A stretch of DNA of 64,000 nt from Luteimicrobium xylanilyticum (lineage in GTDB: Bacteria; Actinomycetota; Actinomycetes; Actinomycetales; Cellulomonadaceae), in assembly GCF_009429125.1 (NCBI RefSeq), contig NZ_CP045529.1, positions 1,550,001 through 1,614,000 of the forward strand, written 5' to 3'. Position numbers and translations under genes: made by a program. The notes under the pieces were generated by a model that saw nothing but the letters and a program-made list of their open reading frames with translations, was not told the origin of the DNA and did no database searches. This document shows, piece by piece, positions 56,887 to 64,000 of the stretch (positions within the stretch are counted from its first letter, which is position 1; each line of letters starts with the position of its first letter).

Positions 56887-59691
56887 GTGGCCAAGGTCCG
56901 CGTCTACGAGCTCGCCAAGGAGCTCGGTGTCGAGAGCAAGACGATCATGACGAAGCTCACCGAGCTCGGTGAGTTCGTCCGGTCGGCGTCCTCGACGATC
57001 GAACCACCCGTCGTGCGCAAGCTGCGCGACGCCTTCCCCGCCGGTGCAGGTGCCGGCGCGTCCGCCACCGGCAAGGGTGGCGCGGCGAAGCCTGCCGCGA
57101 AGCCCGCGGCAGCGAAGCCTGCGGCCCCCCGCCCCGCCGCGCCCCAGGCGCCGGCCGCGGAGGAGACCCCCGCACCCGCTGCCGAGCGCCCCGCGCCCGC
57201 CGAGCGGCCCGCGCCGCGCCAGTCCGCGCCGACGCCCGGCCCGAAGCCCGCAGCGGCGCCCAAGCCCGCCGCGGGCAACGAGTCGACGGCCCCGCGGCCC
57301 GGCGCCCCGCGCCCGGGCGGCGCGGCGCCGCGACCCGGCAACAACCCGTTCGCGTCGAGCCAGGGCATGCCCCGGCCGCGTCCGGGCAACAACCCGTTCG
57401 CGTCGCAGCAGGGCATGCCCCGGCCGCAGTCGCGCCCCGACCGTGGTGAGGGCTCGGCCGAGCGGTCGGGCGGTCCGCGTCCCGCGGCCCCGCGCCCCGG
57501 TGGCGCACCCCGCTCCGGTGGCGCCGCACCGCGTCCCGGCGGCGCCCGCCCGAACCCCGGCATGATGCCGGGCCGCACGTCGCTCGGCCGGCCCGGTGCC
57601 GGTCAGGGTGCCGGCGGCGGTGGTCGCCCGGGTGGCGGCGGTCGCGGTGGCTTCGGCGGCGGTGGCGGTGCCGGTGGCGCCGCGCGTCCCGGCGGTGGCG
57701 GTGGCTTCGGCGGTCGCCCCGGTGGCGGCGGTCGTGGCGGCGCCGGTCGTGGCAGCACGCAGGGCGCCTTCGGGCGCGCCGGTGGGCGTCCCGTGCGCGG
57801 ACGGAAGTCGAAGCGCGCGAAGCGCCAGGAGTTCGAGCAGATGCAGGCGCCGTCGCTCGGCGGCGTCACCGTCCCCCGCGGCGACGGCTCGACCGTCGTG
57901 CGTCTGCGCCGCGGCGCCAGCCTGTCCGACTTCGCGGACAAGATCGACGCGAACCCCGCGAGCCTCGTGACCGTCCTCTTCCACCTGGGCGAGATGGCGA
58001 CCGCGACGCAGTCGCTCGACGAGGACACCTTCGGCACGCTGGGCGCCGAGCTCGGCTACGTCATCGAGATGGTGTCGGCGGAGGACGAGGACCGTGAGCT
58101 CCTCGGTGCGTTCGACATCGACCTCGAGGGCGAGCTGGAGGCCGAGGGCGACGACGTGCTCGAGCCGCGGCCCCCAGTCGTCACCGTCATGGGTCACGTC
58201 GACCACGGAAAGACGAAGCTCCTCGACGCGGTCCGTTCCTCGGACGTCGTCGCGGGCGAGGCCGGTGGGATCACCCAGCACATCGGCGCCTACCAGGTGC
58301 ACCACGAGCACGAGGGCGTCGACCGGGCGATCACGTTCATCGACACCCCGGGTCACGAGGCGTTCACCGCCATGCGTGCCCGAGGTGCACAGGTCACCGA
58401 CATCGCGATCCTCGTGGTCGCGGCGGACGACGGCGTGATGCCCCAGACCATCGAGGCGCTCAACCACGCGCAGGCGGCGAACGTGCCGATCGTGGTCGCG
58501 GTGAACAAGGTGGACAAGGAGGGGGCGAACCCCGACAAGATCCGCCAGCAGCTCACCGAGTACAACCTGGTGGCCGAGGAGTACGGCGGCGACACGATGT
58601 TCGTCAACGTGTCCGCGAAGAACCGCGTCGGCATCGAGGACCTCCTCGACGCCGTCCTGCTCACCGCGGACGCCGCCCTCGACCTGCGCGCCAACCCTGA
58701 CAAGGACGCGCGCGGCGTCGCCATCGAGGCCAACCTCGACAAGGGCCGCGGCTCCGTCGCGACCGTGCTCGTGCAGTCCGGCACGCTCGCGGTCGGCGAC
58801 TCGATCGTCGCCGGAACGGCCCACGGCCGCGTCCGCGCGATGTTCGACGAGCACGGCGAGAACCTCGACGTGGCGCTCCCGTCGCGTCCGGTCCAGGTGC
58901 TCGGCCTGACCTCGGTGCCCCGCGCCGGCGACACGTTCATCGTGGCCCCCGACGACCGCACCGCACGGCAGATCGCCGAGAAGCGCGAGGCCGCCGAGCG
59001 TGCCGCGACGCTGGCCAAGCGCCGCAAGCGCATCAGCCTCGAGGACTTCACGCAGGCCCTCGAGCAGGGCAAGGTCGAGACCCTCAACCTCGTCCTCAAG
59101 GGCGACGTGTCCGGTGCCGTCGAGGCCCTCGAGGACGCGCTGCTCAAGATCGACGTCGGCGACGAGGTCGAGCTGCGCATCATCCACCGCGGTGTCGGTG
59201 CGATCACGCAGAACGACGTCAACCTGGCGACCGTGGACAACGCGATCATCATCGGCTTCAACGTCAAGCCCGCGGACCGCGTCCGCGACCTGGCCGACCG
59301 CGAAGGCGTCGACATCCGCTACTACACGGTCATCTACCAGGCCATCGACGACGTCGAGGCCGCGCTCAAGGGCATGCTCAAGCCCGAGTACGAGGAGGTC
59401 CAGCTCGGGACCGCGGAGATCCGCGAGATCTTCCGGTCCTCGAAGGCGGGCAACATCGCGGGAACGATCGTCCGCTCGGGCGTCATCACGCGAAACTCCA
59501 AGGCTCGCGTGCTGCGTGGCGGTGTCGTCGTGGGGGACAACCTCCAGATCGACTCGCTCAAGCGGTTCAAGGACGACGCCACCGAGGTCCGCGAGGGCTA
59601 CGAGTGCGGTATCGGGCTCGGGTCGTTCAACGACATCCAGCTCGAGGACGTCATCGAGACCTTCGAGATGCGGGAGAAGCCGCGTTCGTGA
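56887..59691 (+). CDS. infB: Translation initiation factor IF-2
   Basis: GTPase that brings initiator tRNA to the 30S. The 934-aa protein starts at GTG 56887 after ACAGGAGAG. N-terminal IF2_N ([18 protein letters not shown]), then a low-complexity Ala/Pro/Gly/Arg region (about 50-310) with a nearly pure Gly/Arg block around 57600-57790, a second IF2_N, and the GTPase domain ([10 protein letters not shown] near 436, [16 protein letters not shown]). C-terminal domains complete. The disordered region is typical of actinobacteria. Confidence 0.97.
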   Translation: MAKVRVYELAKELGVESKTIMTKLTELGEFVRSASSTIEPPVVRKLRDAFPAGAGAGASATGKGGAAKPAAKPAAAKPAAPRPAAPQAPAAEETPAPAAERPAPAERPAPRQSAPTPGPKPAAAPKPAAGNESTAPRPGAPRPGGAAPRPGNNPFASSQGMPRPRPGNNPFASQQGMPRPQSRPDRGEGSAERSGGPRPAAPRPGGAPRSGGAAPRPGGARPNPGMMPGRTSLGRPGAGQGAGGGGRPGGGGRGGFGGGGGAGGAARPGGGGGFGGRPGGGGRGGAGRGSTQGAFGRAGGRPVRGRKSKRAKRQEFEQMQAPSLGGVTVPRGDGSTVVRLRRGASLSDFADKIDANPASLVTVLFHLGEMATATQSLDEDTFGTLGAELGYVIEMVSAEDEDRELLGAFDIDLEGELEAEGDDVLEPRPPVVTVMGHVDHGKTKLLDAVRSSDVVAGEAGGITQHIGAYQVHHEHEGVDRAITFIDTPGHEAFTAMRARGAQVTDIAILVVAADDGVMPQTIEALNHAQAANVPIVVAVNKVDKEGANPDKIRQQLTEYNLVAEEYGGDTMFVNVSAKNRVGIEDLLDAVLLTADAALDLRANPDKDARGVAIEANLDKGRGSVATVLVQSGTLAVGDSIVAGTAHGRVRAMFDEHGENLDVALPSRPVQVLGLTSVPRAGDTFIVAPDDRTARQIAEKREAAERAATLAKRRKRISLEDFTQALEQGKVETLNLVLKGDVSGAVEALEDALLKIDVGDEVELRIIHRGVGAITQNDVNLATVDNAIIIGFNVKPADRVRDLADREGVDIRYYTVIYQAIDDVEAALKGMLKPEYEEVQLGTAEIREIFRSSKAGNIAGTIVRSGVITRNSKARVLRGGVVVGDNLQIDSLKRFKDDATEVREGYECGIGLGSFNDIQLEDVIETFEMREKPRS

Positions 59692-59729
59692 CGCTCCTTC
59701 CGCCGGGGTGACGATCCGTCGTCGCCTCC

Positions 59730-59828
59730 GCCCTGCCCGTCCGGGAGAGGGGTGGCGGGTCTGCCGCGGGCCTGGCGGCCCGTGCCGGCCCCACCACGAC
59801 CCGCCACACCTCTCCCTCCGGGCAGGGC
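59730..59828. terminator. Long imperfect inverted repeat between infB and rbfA
   Basis: Arms 59730-59761 and 59798-59828 are complementary with a few mismatches (GCCCTGCCCG...GTGGCGGGTC against its complement). A smaller GGGCC/GGCCC stem sits in the 36-nt loop. It starts 38 bp after the infB stop and could end or attenuate infB transcription. Confidence 0.6.
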
Positions 59829-59884
59829 TCTGTTCGTTCTGTCACCATGGCGCGAGCGTCACGTTCGCGGGCTTGGGTGGACCA

Positions 59885-59903
59885 GGGGTTGCTTCGCAAC
59901 CCC
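59885..59903 (+). promoter_or_regulatory. Small hairpin close to the rbfA start
   Basis: GGGGTTGC (59885-59892) pairs with GCAACCCC (59896-59903), loop TTC, 14 bp before ATG 59918. A stable stem so near the ribosome site (GGAG at 59904-59907) could limit rbfA translation. Confidence 0.45.
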
Positions 59904-59917
59904 GGAGATGAGGGTTG

Positions 59918-60370
59918 ATGGCTGAGAGTGTGCGGGCCAGGAAGCTGGCCGAGCGGATCCAGCAGGTCGTCGCGACCATGCTGGACCGGCGGATCAAGGA
60001 CCCGCGGCTCGGTCACGTCACCGTGACCGACGTGCGCGTGACCGGGGACCTGCAGAACGCCACGGTGTTCTACACCGTGCGGGGGACGGAAGAGGAGCGG
60101 GCCGGGACCGCCGCGGCGCTCGAGAGCGCCAAGGGAGTCATCCGGTCCGAGGTCGGCAAGCAGACGGGGATCCGGCTCACGCCGACGCTCGAGTTCCAGC
60201 TCGACGCGATCCCGGAGAACGCCGCCCACCTCGAGGACGCGCTCCGCGCCGCCCGCGAGAAGGACGCCGAGCTCGCCGCGCTGCGCGAGGGCAAGGACTT
60301 CGCGGGAGACGCCGACCCCTACAAGCGTCCCGAAGAGGACGCCGCAGACGACGAGGACGACGAGGCCTGA
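59918..60370 (+). CDS. rbfA: Ribosome-binding factor A
   Basis: Cold-shock 30S maturation factor. The 150-aa protein from ATG 59918 shows [32 protein letters not shown], condensed as RIKDPRLG, and the KH-like [14 protein letters not shown]. The tail is acidic ([12 protein letters not shown]). Normally followed by truB; here an MFS/TetR pair intervenes. Confidence 0.96.
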   Translation: MAESVRARKLAERIQQVVATMLDRRIKDPRLGHVTVTDVRVTGDLQNATVFYTVRGTEEERAGTAAALESAKGVIRSEVGKQTGIRLTPTLEFQLDAIPENAAHLEDALRAAREKDAELAALREGKDFAGDADPYKRPEEDAADDEDDEA

Positions 60371-60397
60371 CGGCGCGAAGCGCACCAGACCCCGCGT

Positions 60398-60453
60398 CGA
60401 GAACGGGCTCGCCGCCCGTCCGGTTCTCCGGACGAGCGGCGAGCCCGTTCTCG
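60398..60453. terminator. 56-bp hairpin between convergent rbfA and MFS genes
   Basis: Outer arms of 18 bp (60398-60415 and 60436-60453) are perfectly complementary; an inner 7-bp stem CGTCCGG/CCGGACG closes on TTCT. A third partial copy of the arm, GGCGAGCCCGTGCTCG, follows at about 60456-60471. Bidirectional terminator. Confidence 0.75.
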
Positions 60454-60497
60454 TGGGGCGGCGAGCCCGTGCTCGACGGCGCAGCCCGGCCGGGCGG

Positions 60498-61931
60498 TCA
60501 GCGCTCCTTGCCCGTGGCGCGCGGCATGAGGAAGGCGGCCACGGCACCGGCGGCCAGGATCGCCGTCCCGACCCACAGCGCCGGCTGGAGACCGTCGGCG
60601 AAGGACTCGGGTGTGAACGCACCGCCCGCGGCGAGGAACACCGCCGTCACCACCGCGACGCCGAGCGCGACGCCCACCTCACGGATGGTCGCGTTGACGC
60701 TGCTCGCGGTGGCGTGGTCGGACTCGGGCAGACCCGCGAGCACCGCGGTGGCCACGGGCGCGAACGTCAGCCCCATCCCGACCCCCGCGAGCACGAACGC
60801 CGGGACGAACGAGGGGTAGTCCACGGTCGGCCCGACGAGCGCGGCGATCCAGCCGAGCGCGACCGTCTGGAGGACGAGTCCGCCGGCGACGAACGGGCGC
60901 ACGCCGAACCGCGGTGCGAGCATCCCGGCGACCGGCGCGACGACCATCGGGGCCGCGGTCCACGGCAGGGTCCGCAGGCCCGCGGCGAACGGGGAGTACC
61001 CGCCGCCGATCTGCAGGTACTGCGTGAGCAGGAAGACGGCCCCGAACATCCCGACGGAGAACGCGAGGCTCGTCGCGTTCGAGACCGAGAAGCTCCGGGA
61101 CCGGAACAGCCGCAGCGGCACGAGCGGGTGGTCCGTGCGTCCCTCCCGTACGACGAACGCCACGAGCAGGGCGACGGCGGCCACGAGCATCCCGACGGTC
61201 GTCACGGAACCCCAGCCACGGTCGTTGGCGCCGACGATCGCCCAGACGCCGAACAGGACGCCTGCGGCGGACAGGACCAGGCCCGTCACGTCGAGGCGGA
61301 CCGAGGCGGGCTCCGACTCGCGCAGCGCCCGCAGCGCGAGCGGGATCGCGACGGCCGCTACGGGGACGTTGAGCCAGAAGATCGCCTGCCACGACAGCCC
61401 GTCGACGACGGCGCCGCCCACGACCGGCCCGAGCGCGACACCGAGGCCGGACACGCCACCCCAGACGCCGATCGCCATGGCCCGCTTCGCGGCCGGGACG
61501 GCTCCGGCGAGCAGGGCCAGCGACAGCGGCATGATCGCGGCACCGCCGACGCCCTGGAGCGTGCGGGCCGCGATGAGCTCGGTGGGTGTGCCGGACAGGG
61601 CGCTCCCGATCGAGCCGAGCGCGAACACCGCGATGCCGACGACGAACGTCCGGCGTCGCCCGAGCCGGTCGCCGAGGGTGGCGAGCGGGATCATCAGGGT
61701 CGCGAACGCGAGGGTGTACGCGTTCACGAACCATTGGAGCTGCTCGACGCTGGGGGACAGGTGGCGGGAGATGACGGGCAGCGCGCCCGTCATCACGAGG
61801 TTGTCGAGAGTCGCCATGAACATCGGCAGGGACGCGGCGACGAGCGCGAGCCAGACGGGCGCGGTGCGCTGCCGCCGGGCATCGAGGTCGGGTGCCGGCG
61901 AGGGCCGGCGGGTGGGGACCGCGGTGGACAT
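60498..61931 (-). CDS. DHA2-type MFS multidrug exporter
   Basis: A 477-aa, about 14-TM protein of the EmrB/QacA (DHA2) family. ATG 61931 follows CGGAGGTC on the minus strand; the longer open frame upstream is not MFS-like. Motifs: the TM1 segment MATLDNLVMTGALP, LGDRLGRRRTF (motif A) and GVGGAAIMPLSLALLAG. Divergent from a TetR gene, so probably a substrate-inducible drug exporter. Confidence 0.92.
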   Translation of the reverse strand: MSTAVPTRRPSPAPDLDARRQRTAPVWLALVAASLPMFMATLDNLVMTGALPVISRHLSPSVEQLQWFVNAYTLAFATLMIPLATLGDRLGRRRTFVVGIAVFALGSIGSALSGTPTELIAARTLQGVGGAAIMPLSLALLAGAVPAAKRAMAIGVWGGVSGLGVALGPVVGGAVVDGLSWQAIFWLNVPVAAVAIPLALRALRESEPASVRLDVTGLVLSAAGVLFGVWAIVGANDRGWGSVTTVGMLVAAVALLVAFVVREGRTDHPLVPLRLFRSRSFSVSNATSLAFSVGMFGAVFLLTQYLQIGGGYSPFAAGLRTLPWTAAPMVVAPVAGMLAPRFGVRPFVAGGLVLQTVALGWIAALVGPTVDYPSFVPAFVLAGVGMGLTFAPVATAVLAGLPESDHATASSVNATIREVGVALGVAVVTAVFLAAGGAFTPESFADGLQPALWVGTAILAAGAVAAFLMPRATGKER

Positions 61932-62005
61932 CAAGACCTCCGGATGAGGTGGGCCGAGGACGGGAGGGCTGCGCGGCGCGCGAGCCGAGGAAGAAGATGG
62001 AAGGC

Positions 62006-62050
62006 ATCGACTGATTACTTCGACTCGTCGCACGCTAGTAATCGACTGAT
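62006..62050. promoter_or_regulatory. Repeated candidate operator between MFS and TetR genes
   Basis: ATCGACTGAT occurs at 62006-62015 and again at 62041-62050, 35 bp apart. The flanks form GATTAC and GTAATC facing each other (62013-62018 and 62037-62042). The second copy ends 12 bp before the TetR ATG. Likely the TetR binding region. Confidence 0.6.
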
Positions 62051-62062
62051 AACCTGTCAAGC

Positions 62063-62629
62063 ATGAGTACGCGCATGACCGCGGACGAGCGCCGCGAGCA
62101 GATCCTGGACGCCGCGACGACGGCGTTCGCCGAGCACGGCTACGCCGGCACGACGACCGACGAGGTGGCGCGCGCCGCCGGCGTGTCCCAGCCGTACGTC
62201 GTGCGGCTGTTCGGCTCCAAGCACGACCTGTTCGCCGCGGTGCTCGCGCGGATCTGCGGCGCGATCATCGCGAGCTTCGAGCGCGTCGAACCCGGGCCCG
62301 ACGCCGCGCGTGCGCTCGGCGACGTGTACGTCCGGCTGCTCGCCGACCGGGACAAGCTCCGCGTCCTCATGCACGGCTTCGTGTCCGGGTCCGACCCGAC
62401 GTTCGGCCTCCAGGCCCGCCGCACCCTCGTCCGCGCGTTCGAGATCTTCAGGGAGCTCACCGGCCAGGGCGACGAGGCCGCCCGCAACTTCGTGGCCTCG
62501 GGGATGCTCATCAACGTGCTCCTCGCGGCCGAGGCGCCCGAGCACGCCTCCGAACCGGGAGTCGGCGAGCTGCTCGCGTGCGCCGTCGGCGCGGACGCGG
62601 CCGCCGAGCTGATCACGGACGCCGCGTGA
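62063..62629 (+). CDS. TetR-family regulator of the MFS exporter
   Basis: A 188-aa protein from ATG 62063 (ATG 62075 possible). N-terminal [54 protein letters not shown], condensed as [16 protein letters not shown]. No clear ribosome site upstream, so perhaps leaderless. Divergent from the exporter, and its stop overlaps truB (GTGA), so truB translation may depend on it. Confidence 0.9.
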   Translation: MSTRMTADERREQILDAATTAFAEHGYAGTTTDEVARAAGVSQPYVVRLFGSKHDLFAAVLARICGAIIASFERVEPGPDAARALGDVYVRLLADRDKLRVLMHGFVSGSDPTFGLQARRTLVRAFEIFRELTGQGDEAARNFVASGMLINVLLAAEAPEHASEPGVGELLACAVGADAAAELITDAA

Positions 62630-63612
62630 CGACGTCGGCCGGGCGCCCGCTGCGCGCCGAACGCCCGCCCCGCCGGCCCACCGCACCCGACGGCCTCGTC
62701 GTCGTCGACAAGCCGCAGGGCTGGACGAGCCACGACGTCGTCGGGCGGATGCGCCGCCTCGCCGGGACCAAGAAGGTCGGTCACGCGGGCACGCTGGACC
62801 CGATGGCGACGGGCGTGCTCGTCGTCGGCGTGGGCCGTGCGACGCGGCTGCTGACCTACGTGGTCGGGGCCGAGAAGGAGTACGTCACGACGGTCCGGCT
62901 CGGCGTCGCGACCACCACCGAGGACGCGGAGGGCGAGGTCACCGCGACCACTGACGCGGGCGCCGTCACGGCCGACGCCGTGCGCGCCGCGGCGGCGACC
63001 CTCACCGGGGACGTGCTGCAGGTGCCGAGCGCGGTGTCCGCGATCAAGGTCGACGGCGAGCGCGCGTACGCCCGCGTCCGCGCGGGGGAACAGGTCGAGC
63101 TGGCCGCGCGCCCGGTCACGATCTCGGCCTTCGAGATCGAGGACGTCCGGCCGGGCCCTGACGTCCCGACGGGCGGCGGCGCCGTGCACACCGTCGACGT
63201 CGACGCGCGCGTCGTGTGCTCGTCGGGCACGTACGTGCGTGCGCTCGGGCGTGACCTCGGCGCCGCGCTCGGCGTGGGGGCGCACCTCGTCGCCCTGCGC
63301 CGCACGCGCGTCGGTGGGTACGACCTCGCGGGCGCGCGCACGCTCGAGCAGCTCGAGGCGCAGGCCGACGCCGACGGCGTCCTCGCGACGCTCCCGCTCG
63401 CCGACGCCGCCCGCGCGACGTTCCCGGTCCGCGAGCTCGACGACGACGACGCCGCGGCGCTCGGCCACGGTCGCGCCCTGCCGGCGGCCGGCGAACCCGG
63501 GGTGCACGCCGCGATCGGCCCGGACGGGACGCTCGTCGCGCTCGTCGAGGACTCGAAGGGCAAGGGCGGCCTCCTCGCGCGTCCGGCCGTCGTCTTCGCG
63601 GCAGCGGGGTGA
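62626..63612 (+). CDS. truB: tRNA pseudouridine-55 synthase
   Basis: Makes pseudouridine 55 in the T-loop of tRNA. The 328-aa protein starts at GTG 62626 in the TetR stop. Catalytic Asp58 in [14 protein letters not shown]; further motifs [33 protein letters not shown] and [15 protein letters not shown]. The C-terminal PUA-like region is present. Confidence 0.96.
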   Translation: MTTSAGRPLRAERPPRRPTAPDGLVVVDKPQGWTSHDVVGRMRRLAGTKKVGHAGTLDPMATGVLVVGVGRATRLLTYVVGAEKEYVTTVRLGVATTTEDAEGEVTATTDAGAVTADAVRAAAATLTGDVLQVPSAVSAIKVDGERAYARVRAGEQVELAARPVTISAFEIEDVRPGPDVPTGGGAVHTVDVDARVVCSSGTYVRALGRDLGAALGVGAHLVALRRTRVGGYDLAGARTLEQLEAQADADGVLATLPLADAARATFPVRELDDDDAAALGHGRALPAAGEPGVHAAIGPDGTLVALVEDSKGKGGLLARPAVVFAAAG

Positions 63613-63686
63613 GCGTCCGACCGGTCGCCGCCCCGACCCGGGCGCCGATTCCGCGCGCACCCCGGCGAGGTGGCAGGCTGGTCCCC

Positions 63687-64000
63687 GTGCTGCGCTGGAC
63701 CGACCTCGCCGAGGTGCCCGCCGACTTCGGCCCCACCGTCGTCACCATCGGCAACTTCGACGGGGTCCACCGCGGCCACGTCGCGGTCTGCCGGGCGATC
63801 GCGGAACGCGCGCGCGAGGAGCACGCCCGCGCGGTGGCGGTGACGTTCGACCCGCACCCGGTCGCGGTGCACCGGCCGGACGAGGCGCCCGAGCTCCTCA
63901 CGGGGGTCGCCGACCGGCTGGAGCTGCTCGCCGAGACGGGCCTCGACGCCGTGCTCCTGCTGCCGTACTCGCTCGAGTTCGCGCAGCAGACGCCCGACGA
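63687..64000 (+). CDS. ribF: Riboflavin kinase/FAD synthetase, N-terminal part (3' end outside window)
   Basis: Bifunctional enzyme making FMN and FAD. Only 104 codons are in the window, from GTG 63687. The FAD-synthetase nucleotidyltransferase motif VTIGNFDGVHRGH is clear, followed by AVTFDPHPVAVHRP. truB-ribF order is standard. TGGCAGGCTGG 5-15 bp upstream suggests a promoter near the start. Confidence 0.95.
   Translation, partial: MLRWTDLAEVPADFGPTVVTIGNFDGVHRGHVAVCRAIAERAREEHARAVAVTFDPHPVAVHRPDEAPELLTGVADRLELLAETGLDAVLLLPYSLEFAQQTPD

Noticed and set aside
57596-57790. Gly/Arg-rich low-complexity DNA as a separate repeat or regulatory locus
   Set aside because: It is the disordered linker of IF-2, in frame and typical of actinobacterial infB.

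Overview
The window is a 64 kb piece of a high-GC Gram-positive (actinobacterial) chromosome. Hand counts of sample lines give about 73% G+C in host genes. The housekeeping order smc-ftsY-amtB-glnK-glnD-ffh, rpsP-khpA-rimM-trmD-rplS-lepB-rnhB-DUF2469-yraN-comM-dprA, rpsB-tsf-pyrH-frr-cdsA-rlmN, dxr-rip1-ispG-GNAT and rimP-nusA-ylxR-infB-rbfA-truB-ribF is the order I would expect in Micrococcales, probably a Cellulomonas-like organism. No rRNA, tRNA or CRISPR array was seen.

Layout. 1-14.8 kb: chromosome segregation, signal recognition particle, nitrogen sensing (with a GlnR-type box before amtB), and a ribosome and tRNA maturation operon. 14.8-30.1 kb: an integrated mobile element of about 15.3 kb that splits comM. 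30.1-33.7 kb: the rest of comM, dprA and a XerC/D-type recombinase. 33.8-49.4 kb: M23 peptidase, translation factors, UMP kinase, lipid and isoprenoid enzymes, a site-2 protease, a TetR/oxidoreductase pair with two operators, and a GlxA-type regulator. 49.5-64 kb: MFS exporter, Fpg/Nei glycosylase, prolyl-tRNA synthetase, then the nusA-infB cluster, interrupted between rbfA and truB by a divergent MFS/TetR pair.

The accessory element is the most interesting part. It is bounded by attL and attR with a shared GT core, and joining the flanks restores a 510-codon comM in frame. It carries a large serine integrase, an initiator-like winged-helix protein whose gene contains five iteron-like repeats lying in all three reading frames, an excisionase-like protein, a P27-like small terminase and a 1029-aa tape-measure protein with an M15-type peptidase domain. 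It has no large terminase, portal, protease, capsid, lysis or conjugation gene. Its right third is cargo of different base composition: an HNH-like protein, a translationally coupled DUF4365 nuclease-like gene plus an unrecognised 428-aa partner, a PLD-like HDR-motif protein and a short HTH regulator operon. An IS5-family insertion with a 3-bp TAA duplication has split the initiator gene directly after the iterons. I read the element as a decayed siphovirus prophage, or a phage satellite, that carries a candidate two-gene defence system.

All calls come from reading the sequence and recall of protein families. No database search was run.
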